A stretch of DNA of 64,000 bases from JAJPKK01 sp963747835 (GCA_963747835.1 CAVVGO010000003.1:1-64000); one strand, 5' to 3'; shown: positions 7,722 to 16,993, counted from the stretch's first letter. A program made the numbers and translations. The notes: a model not told the origin generated them from the sequence alone.

Positions 7722-8288
7722 ATGCAAGGAATGCCAGCCGCCGAAACGCCGGCCTCCGGAACGCCGGGAGTGAGCCCCGCGCGGCGGCCGTTCGCGGCGG
7801 CAGCCACGATCGCGGCGGTCGGCGCGGCCACCATCCTGGGGGCCTATTACTTTCAATTCGTCGTGGGGCTGCCGCCCTGTCCGTTGTGCCTCGAACAGCG
7901 CATCGCCTATTACGTTTCGATCCCGCTTGCGGTTGTGTTGGCAATCGCGGCCGGCCGGAATGCGACGCCCCGGCTGGTGGCGTTGGGGCTCGGCATTATC
8001 GCGCTCGCCATGCTGTTCAATGCCGGGCTTTCGATCTTTCACGCCGGCATCGAATGGAAATGGTGGCCAGGGCCGCTGGAGTGCTCGGGGCCGCTCGGCG
8101 ATCTTTCCACCGGCGGCGATCTCCTGTCCCAACTCGGCAACATCACGCTGGTACGCTGCGACGAGGCGGCGTGGCGCCTGCTCGGTATTTCGCTCGCCGG
8201 CTACGACGTGGTGATCTCGCTTGCGCTGTCCGCGATTGCCGCGTGGGGTGCGGCGGCAGCAGCCCGCGGCCCGCGCCCTACACCCTGA
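7722..8288 (+). CDS. dsbB: Disulfide bond formation protein B (DsbB family)
   Basis: 188 aa. Inner-membrane protein with four predicted helices that would reoxidise a periplasmic DsbA and pass electrons to quinone. The first periplasmic cysteine pair is CPLC in GLPPCPLCLEQRIAYY (about residues 51-54). The second pair is split between GPLECSG and LVRCDEA (about residues 126 and 148). Both pairs are present, so it should be catalytic. The N-terminus is extended by about 25 Ala/Pro-rich residues; an AAGG lies 8 bases before the ATG. Its end overlaps the convergent neighbour by 11 bp. Confidence 0.92.
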   Translation: MQGMPAAETPASGTPGVSPARRPFAAAATIAAVGAATILGAYYFQFVVGLPPCPLCLEQRIAYYVSIPLAVVLAIAAGRNATPRLVALGLGIIALAMLFNAGLSIFHAGIEWKWWPGPLECSGPLGDLSTGGDLLSQLGNITLVRCDEAAWRLLGISLAGYDVVISLALSAIAAWGAAAAARGPRPTP

Positions 8289-9267
8289 CGGACGTCATGA
8301 TACCGGCGGGGAAGATCTCCTCCGGCTTGGCGTGGCGGTGGGCGATGCCCTGCTCGTGGGTGTATTGCAGGAACAGTTCCAACGTCGCGCGGTTCTCCTC
8401 GATCCCGAACGGGAACGGGTCGCCGCCGAACAGATCACGCATCTTGCGCGCGTAGGTCGGCAGCCACGGCAGCGGATAGCGCGACACCGCGGGATCGAGC
8501 AGGCGCTCAACGCTGCGGCGCTTGGATTCGTTGAACGCGGTGTAGAGATTGCGCGCGACCCACGGATGGGCGTCGAGAATTTCCCGCTTCACCGCAATCA
8601 CATGCATGATTGGAAACACCTTCGTCCGCGCGTAATGCTCCTGCTCCATTTCGTAGAAATTCGGAAACAGCCGCACCACGTTCGGATTGCCGGCGAGAAA
8701 CGAGTTCGGCGGCCGCGCGATCAGCGCGCAGTCGATCTCGCCGGACGCCACCATGTCGCTCAGCGACTCGTCGGCAACGCGGGTGAGCTTGACGCCCGGC
8801 GGCAGGCTCAATTCCACCTTCTCGATGCGGCCCGCCTCGTTGGCGCCGGCCTGGTACCAGTGCACGTCGGTGAGCTTCACACCGGCCTCGTGGTGCAGCC
8901 AGCCGCGCATGTAGACGGCGGCGGTGTGAGCCCACTCCGGCGACCCGATGGTTTTGCCCTTGAGGTCGGCCGCGGTTTTGATGCCGCTGTTGCGGTTGAC
9001 GTAGAACGAGCCGAACCGGAACAGGCGCGACGCGAACACCGGCAACCCGATGATGTCCGGTTTGTCGCGCGTCACCTGGGCGGCGAACTTGGCGAACGAC
9101 AGCTCGGTCACGTCCCATTCGCGATTGAAGGTGAAACGCAGGAAGATCTCGTGATGGCCGAGCGTAAGCCACAGATGCTCGATGCCCTCCGCCTGCACGG
9201 CGCCGGTACGGAAATCGCGGAAATGATCGTAGTCGGTGGTGGCGATGGTGAGCTTGAGCTTGTTCAT
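8278..9267 (-). CDS. 4,5-dihydroxyphthalate decarboxylase-like / ABC substrate-binding-fold protein
   Basis: 329 aa starting at the ATG at 9267 (MNKLKLTIATTDYDHF). The N-terminal TTDYDHFRDFRTG and the later VFASRLFRFGSFYVN, DLKGKTIGSPEWAHTA and RLFPNFYEMEQEHYART match the Pht5-like group that shares the type 2 periplasmic-binding fold. No signal peptide is visible, which fits an enzyme or cytosolic role better than a receptor. It shares the minus strand with a class II aldolase and a Bug receptor, a neighbourhood typical of aromatic or carboxylic acid catabolism. The true substrate is unknown. Confidence 0.82.
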   Translation of the reverse strand: MNKLKLTIATTDYDHFRDFRTGAVQAEGIEHLWLTLGHHEIFLRFTFNREWDVTELSFAKFAAQVTRDKPDIIGLPVFASRLFRFGSFYVNRNSGIKTAADLKGKTIGSPEWAHTAAVYMRGWLHHEAGVKLTDVHWYQAGANEAGRIEKVELSLPPGVKLTRVADESLSDMVASGEIDCALIARPPNSFLAGNPNVVRLFPNFYEMEQEHYARTKVFPIMHVIAVKREILDAHPWVARNLYTAFNESKRRSVERLLDPAVSRYPLPWLPTYARKMRDLFGGDPFPFGIEENRATLELFLQYTHEQGIAHRHAKPEEIFPAGIMTSVRV

Positions 9268-9298
9268 CGCGGCTCGCTCTGTGAATGTTGACGACGGA

Positions 9299-10078
9299 TC
9301 ACTGCGACCCCCACGGCTTGTGGGCGTGATCGACCGGGAGGTCTTCGACCATATGGCCGCAGCCCGCCTTGTTGGCCCAATAGCGCCAGGCCCGGCGGGT
9401 TTCCAGCGAATAGGGCTTGTAGCCGGCGTTGCGGGCCGCAATCTCGCCGTCGTGGAGCGGCTTGATGGCGGAGCCGAGGCGCATCGCGTTCATCTGCACC
9501 CGCGCGTTGCGCGGCAGGTAGACCGACATGCGCACCACCTCGATCAGCGATCGCGCGGCCGCCGCGAAGCCGTGGCCGCGCATCAGGGCGACGTTGTCGT
9601 CGCCGAGGCAGCACGCGAGATCGCGGGCCTGCTCCATGTTGGACACCAGCAGATTGGTGTCGGGGCCGAACCGGTCCGCCATGTCCCACACCGGGACGCG
9701 CGCCCCGATGAAGCTGCCGGAATGGACGACAGGCCGCAGCGGCGTCGCCGCGATCGAGAACGGCAGTACGTCCTCCGCATGGGCGTGGACCACGGCCTGC
9801 ACGTCGGGCCGCGTCTCGTAGATGCCGCCATGGATGAAGCGCTCGAGATAGAGCGGGCGGCCGTCGTCGCGCACCGGCGTGCAATCGAGGTTGAACTCCA
9901 TGATGTGGGATTCCTCGACCATCTCGGGCGAGATCGAGGTTGCGAGCAGGAATCGGCGCGGATTGTCGGGATGGCGCACGCTTACGTGGCCGTAGGCATC
10001 GACCACGTCCTCGCGGGCAAGGATGCGGTTGGCGACCACGAGGTCGCGCACGAGGGGCGAGATACGATTTTCACTCAT
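9299..10078 (-). CDS. Class II aldolase/adducin family protein
   Basis: 259 aa. Starts MSENRISPLVRDLVVANRIL and continues with AYGHVSVRHPDNPRRFLLAT. The zinc-site histidines appear in AVVHAHAEDVLPFS (HxH) and the later LMRGHGFAAAARS. Such enzymes cleave or decarboxylate sugar phosphates or hydroxy acids. The non-phosphate subfamily found beside Bug receptors in rhizobia is uncharacterised. It lies 48 bp downstream of the Bug receptor gene and 31 bp upstream of the dihydroxyphthalate-decarboxylase-like gene, so the three probably form one operon. Confidence 0.9.
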   Translation of the reverse strand: MSENRISPLVRDLVVANRILAREDVVDAYGHVSVRHPDNPRRFLLATSISPEMVEESHIMEFNLDCTPVRDDGRPLYLERFIHGGIYETRPDVQAVVHAHAEDVLPFSIAATPLRPVVHSGSFIGARVPVWDMADRFGPDTNLLVSNMEQARDLACCLGDDNVALMRGHGFAAAARSLIEVVRMSVYLPRNARVQMNAMRLGSAIKPLHDGEIAARNAGYKPYSLETRRAWRYWANKAGCGHMVEDLPVDHAHKPWGSQ

Positions 10079-10126
10079 GGGGTCCGTGGCGGATGCTTGG
10101 TGGGTTGGAAGCCGGACTGATCTACA

Positions 10127-11134
10127 CTAATTCACCGAAATGTTCGCGGCGCGGATGACCTCGCCCCAGCGCAGGGTTTCCTCGCGCAGGAACGCCGCCA
10201 TGTCGGCCGCGCTGCCGCCGGCGGGCTGCATGCCGAGCCGTTCCAGCGACTGTCTCACGTCCGGCGCCCCCAGCAACTCGTTCATCGCGGCGTTGATCTT
10301 GGCGATCACCGGTTTCGGCGTCCGCGGCGGCGCCGCAATGGCGTTCCAGGTGTCGGAACGGAAATCCGGCACGCCGGCCTCCGCCATGGTGGGCACTTCG
10401 CTCAAGCCCGGCAGCCGATCGGCGGTCGTCACCGCCAGCATCTTGAGCTTGCCGGCGGCGTAGTGCTCGCGCACCGCGTCGATCTGCATGAACAGGAGAT
10501 CGAGGTGACCGGCGACGAGATCGTTCACCGCCTGGGCCGTCCCGCGATACGGCACGTGGGTGAGCACGGTGCCGGTGCGGCTCGCAAACAGCGCCGCGGT
10601 GAGATGGGGCGTCGTGCCGATGCCCTGGGAGCCGTAATTGACCTTGCCGGGATCGGCCTTGGCGTAGGCGATGAGCGAGGCGACGTCGTCGGCCGGAAAA
10701 TCGCGACGTACCACCAGGGCGTTCGCGAGCGTCGTCATGATGATGACGGGCTCGAGCGTGGCCGGATCGAAATTGAGCTTGCGGTACAACAGCACGTTGG
10801 TGGTGAGCGGCGCAGGTTGGGCCGAGAGCAACGTGTAGCCGTCGGGCTCCGCCGCCGCGACCTCGGCGGCGCCAAGGTTGCCGCCGGCGCCGGGGCGGTT
10901 CTCGACCACGACCGGCTGGCCCCAGCGCGGCGCCAGCCGGTCCGCCAGCAGCCGCGCCACGATGTCGGGACTGCCGGCGGGCGGCGCCGATACGATGACG
11001 CGTACCGTCCGGGTCGGATAGTCCGTCGCTTCCCGCGGCTGGGCGCCGGCCGGGTGGGGCGCCGCGAGGCCGAGTACCAAGCAGACGGCGGCCGGCACAT
11101 GACGGACGTATGAAAACGCGTGCCTCTCTGTCAT
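10127..11134 (-). CDS. Tripartite tricarboxylate transporter substrate-binding protein (Bug family)
   Basis: 335 aa from the ATG at 11134, which follows GGACAGGG; upstream in-frame ATGs have no Shine-Dalgarno. A signal peptide (AAVCLVLGLAAPHPAGA) precedes a Bug receptor with the usual landmarks: YPTRTVRVIVSAPPAG, VVENRPGAGGNLGA, TTPHLTAALF, THVPYRGTAQAVNDL, and AVTTADRLPGL near the C-terminus. It binds a small carboxylate in the periplasm. No TctA/TctB membrane partners are in the window, so it may be an orphan receptor or a sensor, as is common for this expanded family. Confidence 0.9.
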   Translation of the reverse strand: MTERHAFSYVRHVPAAVCLVLGLAAPHPAGAQPREATDYPTRTVRVIVSAPPAGSPDIVARLLADRLAPRWGQPVVVENRPGAGGNLGAAEVAAAEPDGYTLLSAQPAPLTTNVLLYRKLNFDPATLEPVIIMTTLANALVVRRDFPADDVASLIAYAKADPGKVNYGSQGIGTTPHLTAALFASRTGTVLTHVPYRGTAQAVNDLVAGHLDLLFMQIDAVREHYAAGKLKMLAVTTADRLPGLSEVPTMAEAGVPDFRSDTWNAIAAPPRTPKPVIAKINAAMNELLGAPDVRQSLERLGMQPAGGSAADMAAFLREETLRWGEVIRAANISVN

Positions 11135-12245
11135 CCATCCCTGTCCGTCTTTGTTCGTCATTGTCTGTTTTGGGCGCCGCTTTTGTGGTCGGTACGCTTC
11201 TTTATCCGCCGTCTTATACGCCACTGGACAACTATGGTACCCCGCAAGGCCTTGAATGTGGAAGACGCGATTGACTTCGTGAATTCCGGCACCATTTGCG
11301 TTCCTCACCCAAGGCGGCGCCCGTCTCTCGCTATCCCGGGCCGACTGCTGTATGGAACGGCCCCTTCGGCCTTCCTCAACCATCAGTTCGGCACCGTCGC
11401 GACATGCTTCAGATCGAAAATCTTGTATTCAACGGCTGGGGTCGCCGCTTCTTCGACAAAGCGAGCGTCACGCTCCCACCGGGGGCCAAGGTCGGATTGG
11501 TTGGACGCAACGGGGTGGGAAAAACCACGCTGTTCAAGCTGATTCTGGGCGAACTCGTTCCCGATGGCGGTGAGATCAAGCTGCCCAAGGCTGCGCGGAT
11601 CGCCTCGGTCGATCAGGAACATCCGGCCTCGCCGGTCTCGCTGCTGGACACCATTCTGGCGGCCGACCTGGAGCGCGAGGCGCTCAATGCCGAGCTTGAG
11701 ACCGCGGCTCCCGAGCGCATGGGAGAGATTTACGCGCGGCTGATCGAGATCGATGCGGACCGCGCGCCGGCGCGCGCCTCGGAGATCCTCAGCGGGCTGG
11801 GCTTCTCCACCGCGAATCTACCCGTCCGATGGCGGAATTCTCCGGCGGCTGGCGGATGCGGGTGGCGCTGGCGTCGGCGCTGTTTGCCGAGCCGGACCTG
11901 ATGCTGCTCGACGAGCCGACCAACTACCTCGACCTCGAAGGCGCGCTCTGGCTCGAAGCGCGGCTGAAAAAATATCCGCATACGGCACTGATCATCAGCC
12001 ACGATCGCGAGCTGTTGAACCGGTCGGTCGACGCCATCCTCCATCTGAGCGACGGCAAGCTTGATATCTACACCGGCGGCTATGACGACTTCGAGAAGCG
12101 CCGCGCCGAGAAGGCGCGGTTGCAGGCCGCATTCCGGGCCAAGCAGGAAGCCGAGCGTGCGCACCTGCAAAGCTTCATCGACCGCTTCAGGGCGAAGGCC
12201 AGCAAGGCCGCGCAGGCGCAGTCACGAGTCAAACGTCTGGCCAAA

Positions 12246-12249
12246 CTAG
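12246..12249. repeat. Left copy of IS target-site duplication (CTAG)
   Basis: CTAG immediately before the left terminal repeat. It is matched by CTAG right after the right terminal repeat. Confidence 0.9.
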
Positions 12250-13682
12250 CATTACAGTTGCCCTTTCTGAAGATTTCTAAATCCATGGGCAACCATGATT
12301 TGAAGATCGTGGGCGCGGACAGCGTCGATTGAAGAGACGCTTGCGTTGTGGGCTGCGTCGCTTCGGGAGGTTAAGAAGCGGATACGTCCGTTGTTCGGGC
12401 AGGAACGGGTTGCGAGGAACGCAGGCCTGTTTCTGGAAGGCCTGCTCGGCGATGAGCAACGCAAGACCGGCTGGATGCGCGCGGAGGCGGCCGGCGATCC
12501 TGGCCCATGGCGACAACAGGCGATCCTTGGTCGCAGGGATTGGGATGCCGATGGCTTGCGCGATATCGTGCGCGATTATGTCATCGAGCATTTGGCAGAT
12601 AATGATGCGGTGCTCGTCATCGACGAGACTGGCTTTCTCAAGCAGGGCAAGGCGTCGTGCGGCGTGGCGCGGCAATACACCGGTTCAGCAGGCAAGATTA
12701 CGAACTGCCAGATCGGCGTCTTCGCTACCTACGTTTCACGTCATGGCCATGCGTTCATCGATCGCGCGTTGTATCTCCCAAAGGAATGGACCGACGATCC
12801 GGATCGTCTGGAAGCCACATACGTGCCTGCCGACACGGGCTTTGCGACCAAGCCAAAGCTTGCGACGAGAATGATCGCACGCGCGATAGTCGCGGCTGTG
12901 CCATTCAAGTGGGTAGCTGCCGATACGGTCTACGGTGTCGGAGATATCGAACAGCAACTACGCCAGGCGGGAAAAGGCTATGTGCTCGGGGTCAGCAGCG
13001 CTCATGCGTTCCAATCCTGGGGCAAGCGGCGATCAGTCTCCGGCACCGCCGCGGACATCGCCTCGACGCGGCGGTCGTCCGACTGGAAACGCCTGTCGGC
13101 AGGGGACGGAACCAAAGGACCGAGGCTGCATGATTGGTGCTATCTCGAACTGGCCGATCTCGATGCCGGGCAGTTCAACAGCGCAAATGACGGTTTGTGG
13201 ACACGCGGTCTGCTGATCCGTCGTCGCATCGTAGATGATGACCTCGCCTTCTTCACCACCTGGTGCCCAGCAGGAACAGCCATCGAAACACTGGTCGCGG
13301 TCGAAGGCCATCGCTGGGCGATCGAGGACAGTTTTGAGACCGCCAAAAACGAGTTCGGGCTCGATCACAACGAGAGCCGATCCTGGCATGGCTGGCATCG
13401 CCACGTATCTATGGTGATGCTCGCCTTCGCCATGATGGCGGCGATCCGCCGTCATGCCAATCCACCGCAGCCAAAAAAAACGCAACGCCGAACTATGGCA
13501 AAAACAAAACCGTCGTCGCCTCGTCATTGATCCGATGGTCAATCCAGGAAGTCCGGCGCATCGCCGTCAGGCTGGCTCGAAAGCGGATCCAACCCGCCCA
13601 CATCATCGCATGGTCACTCTGGCGCAGAGCTCACCAAGCGCCGCACAGCGCGCGCACTTCAAAGCAAAAGGCAACTGTAATG
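12250..13682 (+). mobile_element. IS701-family insertion sequence (1433 bp)
   Basis: The ends are inverted repeats, CATTACAGTTGCC at 12250-12262 and its complement at 13670-13682, extending imperfectly for a few more bases. It is flanked by a CTAG duplication (12246-12249 and 13683-13686). CTAG fits the YTAR target preference known for IS701. One transposase gene fills the element. Removal restores the host ABC-F reading frame. Confidence 0.92.
12346..13530 (+). CDS. IS701-family DDE transposase (ends possibly frame-disrupted)
   Basis: 394 aa from a TTG; the same frame is open back to 12304 (SIEETLALWAASLREV) without ATG or GTG, so the start is unresolved. The DDE_5 core is clear: GDPGPWRQQAILGR, VLVIDETGFLKQGKASCGV (first Asp), ADTVYGVGDIEQQL (second Asp) and EGHRWAIEDSFETAKNEFGL (Glu). 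The frame closes at 13530. The residues usual for the family C-terminus (SLIRWSIQEVRRIAVRLA and HIIAWSLWRRAHQ) continue in the -1 frame from about 13475, just after an A8 run. This copy is either frameshifted there or uses -1 slippage. Confidence 0.86.
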   Translation: MWAASLREVKKRIRPLFGQERVARNAGLFLEGLLGDEQRKTGWMRAEAAGDPGPWRQQAILGRRDWDADGLRDIVRDYVIEHLADNDAVLVIDETGFLKQGKASCGVARQYTGSAGKITNCQIGVFATYVSRHGHAFIDRALYLPKEWTDDPDRLEATYVPADTGFATKPKLATRMIARAIVAAVPFKWVAADTVYGVGDIEQQLRQAGKGYVLGVSSAHAFQSWGKRRSVSGTAADIASTRRSSDWKRLSAGDGTKGPRLHDWCYLELADLDAGQFNSANDGLWTRGLLIRRRIVDDDLAFFTTWCPAGTAIETLVAVEGHRWAIEDSFETAKNEFGLDHNESRSWHGWHRHVSMVMLAFAMMAAIRRHANPPQPKKTQRRTMAKTKPSSPRH

Positions 13683-13686
13683 CTAG
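13683..13686. repeat. Right copy of IS target-site duplication (CTAG)
   Basis: CTAG immediately after the right terminal repeat. Fusing at one copy gives an uninterrupted ABC-F codon series. Confidence 0.9.
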
Positions 13687-14572
13687 AGCCGATCGGAGCC
13701 GTGATCGAAGAGCGCGTGGCGCCGTTCGCACTGCCGTCGCCCGTCCGGGCACTCGCGCCGCCTTTGCTGCAGCTTGACGACGCGACCGTCGGCTATGACG
13801 GCGCCGCGGTCCTGCGCGACCTCAATCTTCGGCTTGACGTCGACGACCGCATCGGGCTCCTCGGCGTGAACGGTGCCGGCAAATCGACTTTCGCCAAGAT
13901 GATCGCGGGCGCGCTGCCGCTGCAATCCGGCATGATGAAACGGGACAACCGCATCCAGGTCGGCTGGTTTCACCAGCATCAGATCGAGGCGCTCGAGCCG
14001 GCCAATTCGCCGCTCGATATCGTTCGCCGCATGCGACCGGACGACAGCGATTCCTCGCGCCGCTCGCGGCTCGCCCAATGGGGCCTCGGCTTCGACAAGC
14101 AGGAGACGACGGTCGCCGCCCTGTCCGGCGGCGAGCGCGCCCGGCTGCTGCTCAATATGGTGGCGATGTCGGCGCCGCATCTCTTGATCCTCGACGAGCC
14201 GACCAACCATCTCGACATCGACAGCCGTCGCGCGCTCCTCGATGCGTTGAATGATTACGAGGGCGCCGTGATCCTCATCACCCATGACCGATCTCTGATC
14301 GAACTGGTGGCGGACCGGCTGTGGCTGGCGGCCGACGGCCACGTCAAGCCGTTCGACGGCGATATGGACGACTATGCCCGTTTCGTGCTGGATCGGGTGA
14401 GAACGGGGTCGCGGGCACCCGCGCAAGGTCGCGATCGCGGGGAGTCCGCGTCACGACCGGCGAAGCGGCGGGTCAATGCCACGGTGAATGCTTGATACTG
14501 GCGCAGCGTCCGGCGGGCGCTTATGTGCAACGGTGGAGGCTTTTGCGCCCGGTCGTTTGAGGAGATTGCGCG

Positions 14573-14881
14573 ATGACGAAGACATGCAGCCACCTTGAAA
14601 CGATCCGCAAAGTGGTTCCGAGCGCGCGAGGGTGCGAGGAATGTTTGAAGACGGGGTCGACTTGGCTCCATCTGCGCCTTTGCCGAACCTGCGGGCATGT
14701 CGGCTGCTGCGACAACTCGCCCAATCGTCACGCCACCAAACATTTCCATGCCACCAGCCACCCGATCATCGAAGGCTATGATCCGCCCGAGGGCTGGGGA
14801 TGGTGCTACGTGGACGAGCTTATGTTCGATCTCTCCGACCGCGCTACGCCGCAGGATGGGCCGATACCCCGGTATTATTAG
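14573..14881 (+). CDS. UBP-type zinc finger protein
   Basis: 102 aa, with GAGGAG 9 bases before the ATG. Cysteine and histidine spacing (CSHLETI, GCEECLKTG, LCRTCGHVGCCD, NRHATKHFHATSHPI) matches a complete zf-UBP domain, the ubiquitin C-terminus-binding finger of eukaryotic deubiquitinases and HDAC6. Stand-alone bacterial members are widespread in actinobacteria and proteobacteria. Their ligand is unknown because classical ubiquitin is absent. It sits directly downstream of the broken ABC-F gene and has its own ribosome-binding site. Confidence 0.9.
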   Translation: MTKTCSHLETIRKVVPSARGCEECLKTGSTWLHLRLCRTCGHVGCCDNSPNRHATKHFHATSHPIIEGYDPPEGWGWCYVDELMFDLSDRATPQDGPIPRYY

Positions 14882-15100
14882 CCCCGACAGCACACTTTGA
14901 GTCAAACTGAGAGCTGCGTCTCAAAATTGCGCAGTGCTCCGCTGGCTGGACGCCCGGAAGCACCTCGGGCCGAGACGGCTGAGCCGCTCGCTCCATGTTA
15001 AGTCATTGTTGATCAACGTTACGCGAATTGCCTTTTTGAAACCAAATCTCCGCCCTAGAGTTGGGTCGCCGGCGGTATTCCACCGCGTCCGGAGGTATCC

Positions 15101-15730
15101 ATGCGTATCGCTCGCCTCGCCCTCATCGCACTTGCCACGGTCATCGCTGCTCCCGTTACGCCGGCCGGCGCCGCCGTCCTCATTACCGTCAACAAGTCGA
15201 CGCAGCAGATGACGGTGGAGGTCGACGGCGACTTGCGCTGGACCTGGCCCGTCTCGACCGGCCAACTTGCCCACGATACGCCGAGCGGCAAGTTCACCGC
15301 ATTCCGCATGGAGGCGGACCATTACTCCAAGGAATGGGACGATGCCCCGATGCCGCATTCGATCTTCTTCACCCAGAAGGGTCATGCGATCCACGGCTAT
15401 CTCAATACCAGCCATATCGGCAGCCCCGCCTCGCACGGTTGCGTCCGGCTCGCGCCCGACAATGCCGCCGAACTCTATGCGCTGGTCGAACAAGAAGGCT
15501 TGCCGAACACCAAGGTGGTCTTGACCGGAGACGTGCGCGTGGCGCTGGGGCGGCGCGGCGTCCCGCGCGGCCGCGATGACGAAGAAGCTACCACGGTGAG
15601 CGGGCGTCCTTACGGCTACGCACCGCGTTATGACTACCGCCCCTCCTTTTACGGGTATCGTGCGGCGCCGTCCGCCTATCCGCCGGCGTTCCGATCGAAC
15701 TATTACCGTCCGGTCCCCTGCGGGTACTGA
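15101..15730 (+). CDS. L,D-transpeptidase (YkuD family)
   Basis: 209 aa. Signal peptide MRIARLALIALATVIAAPVTPAGA, then a YkuD domain with the catalytic motif HIGSPASHGCVRLAPDNA (Cys nucleophile about residue 115, His before it) and IHGYLNTSHIG. It should form 3-3 meso-DAP crosslinks in peptidoglycan or tether proteins to it in the periplasm. The last 50 residues are a Tyr/Pro/Arg-rich low-complexity tail (RPYGYAPRYDYRPSFYGY). The tail is absent from minimal YkuD enzymes and may interact with the wall. GGAGG precedes the ATG. Confidence 0.92.
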   Translation: MRIARLALIALATVIAAPVTPAGAAVLITVNKSTQQMTVEVDGDLRWTWPVSTGQLAHDTPSGKFTAFRMEADHYSKEWDDAPMPHSIFFTQKGHAIHGYLNTSHIGSPASHGCVRLAPDNAAELYALVEQEGLPNTKVVLTGDVRVALGRRGVPRGRDDEEATTVSGRPYGYAPRYDYRPSFYGYRAAPSAYPPAFRSNYYRPVPCGY

Positions 15731-15825
15731 TCGGCGCGGCGGCGGCTGAATTCGGTTTCCGGCCTTGAACCGAATATCCCGGCGCAATGCAAAGAAACTC
15801 GCCAAATACTCAACGAGGAGCGGGC

Positions 15826-16269
15826 ATGAAAAGCGGATCACGAGTTCTACTGGTTGGCGTCGTTATTCTTTCTGCCGCGGCCCTGGCATCGATAGCGTTA
15901 GCCCGCGGCGGCGGCGGCCGCGGTGGAGGACGGGGCGGCGCGGCGATTGGCACGCTTTGCTTTAGCGGCGGCCAGTTCGATCGGAGCCTCACCACCATCG
16001 ACCTGCTGATAAAGCCGAGCGGAAATCAGAAAACGGCACTCGATGACCTCCGAAAGGGTGCGAAGGAATATGCCGAGACCATGTCGCGCGCTTGTTCCGG
16101 CGATAGTCCGATGGACATCCCGGCCAAGCTCGCGGCATCGGACAAGCGCCTCGAAGCGGCCCTGACGGGGCTGCGCAAGCTCAAGCCCGTGGCTGAAAAA
16201 TTCTACGATACGCTCAACGATGAGCAAAAAATGCAGGTCAACCTGTTCATTGAATTGCCCGGCTTATGA
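15826..16269 (+). CDS. Spy/CpxP-like (LTXXQ-motif) periplasmic protein
   Basis: 147 aa starting at the ATG at 15826 after GAGGAG. A signal peptide (VLLVGVVILSAAALASIALA) is followed by a Gly/Arg-rich linker (RGGGGRGGGRGG). An all-helical domain follows, ending FYDTLNDEQKMQVNLF, a variant of the LTXXQ motif with N in place of the T. Spy and CpxP are ATP-independent periplasmic chaperones induced by envelope stress. Two cysteines (TLCFSG and RACSGD) could form a disulfide. The glycine/arginine linker is unusual in length. Confidence 0.7.
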   Translation: MKSGSRVLLVGVVILSAAALASIALARGGGGRGGGRGGAAIGTLCFSGGQFDRSLTTIDLLIKPSGNQKTALDDLRKGAKEYAETMSRACSGDSPMDIPAKLAASDKRLEAALTGLRKLKPVAEKFYDTLNDEQKMQVNLFIELPGL

Positions 16270-16300
16270 CGTGACACCCGCCAAGCAGAATTGACCCCGC

Positions 16301-16858
16301 CTACGGCTCCAGTTCGCTGTCCCAATACAGATAGTCGAGCCAACTCTCGTGCAGGTAGTTCGGCGGGAATAGCCTGCCGTTGCGGTGGAGGTGGTGCACG
16401 GTTGGCTGGAACGGCATCTGGGCCGGGATCATGCCGGCCTCATGCGGCGTCCGGCTACCCTTGCGCAGATTGCAGGGCGAGCAGGCCGCGACCACGTTGA
16501 TCCAGGTGGTCTGGCCGCCGCGCGAGCGCGGGATGATGTGGTCGAAGGTGAGGTCGTCGTCGTCGCCGCAATACTGGCAGGAGAACCGGTCGCGCAGGAA
16601 CACGTTAAACCGGGTGAAGGCCGGGTTGGTCGAGGGCTTCACGAACGTCTTGAGCGACACCACGCTCGGCAGCAGCATCTCGAAGCTCGGGCTGCGCACC
16701 GCCTTCTCGTAGTTCGCCACAATGTTCACGCGGTCGAGGAAGACCGCCTTGATGGCGTCCTGCCAGGACCACAGCGACAACGGGTAGTAGCTCAACGGAC
16801 GGAAGTCCGCGTTGAGCACTAGGGCCGGCCATCCGCTCTGCGATACGTGAGCGTTCAA
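16301..16858 (-). CDS. HNH endonuclease
   Basis: 185 aa from the TTG at 16858, which has GGAG upstream; a TTG at 16873 is an alternative. Motifs: CQYCGDDDDLTFDHIIPRS (zinc CxxC and HNH core), GGQTTWINVVAACSPCNLRK (second CxxC). Members of this subfamily are near-universal in rhizobial chromosomes as stand-alone genes and are not part of an evident phage or restriction locus here. The cellular role is not established. Confidence 0.9.
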   Translation of the reverse strand: MNAHVSQSGWPALVLNADFRPLSYYPLSLWSWQDAIKAVFLDRVNIVANYEKAVRSPSFEMLLPSVVSLKTFVKPSTNPAFTRFNVFLRDRFSCQYCGDDDDLTFDHIIPRSRGGQTTWINVVAACSPCNLRKGSRTPHEAGMIPAQMPFQPTVHHLHRNGRLFPPNYLHESWLDYLYWDSELEP

Positions 16859-16993
16859 TGCGACGCTCCTCAACCTCGTCCTATGGAAACTGCCGCGAAG
16901 CAGTTCACCTCTACTTTATAGGTGGAGGTTACAGGAATGTGAAGGTCGCCGCAAATGTTGACGCTCGCGGCATCGAGGCCCGTTCTCGCCACA

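Larger units (their letters stand above)
11404..14495 (+). pseudogene. ABC-F family ATPase, disrupted by an IS701-type element and a separate frameshift
   Basis: The 5' part (11404-12249) encodes the first ATPase with Walker A GRNGVGKTT and signature FSGGWRMR. The 3' part (13683-14495) has Walker A GVNGAGKST, signature LSGGERARLL and Walker B LLILDEPTNHLD. Joining the parts at a single CTAG restores RLAKLEPIGA in frame, so the insertion is exact. A second lesion at about 11815-11830 shifts frame between LGFSTAN and MAEFSGGW and is best explained by a net -1 change. The C-terminus stops shortly after VLDRVR in a short basic tail, earlier than typical ~620-aa members. Two independent lesions argue for a true pseudogene. 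ABC-F proteins act on ribosomes, in translation or antibiotic protection. Confidence 0.88.
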
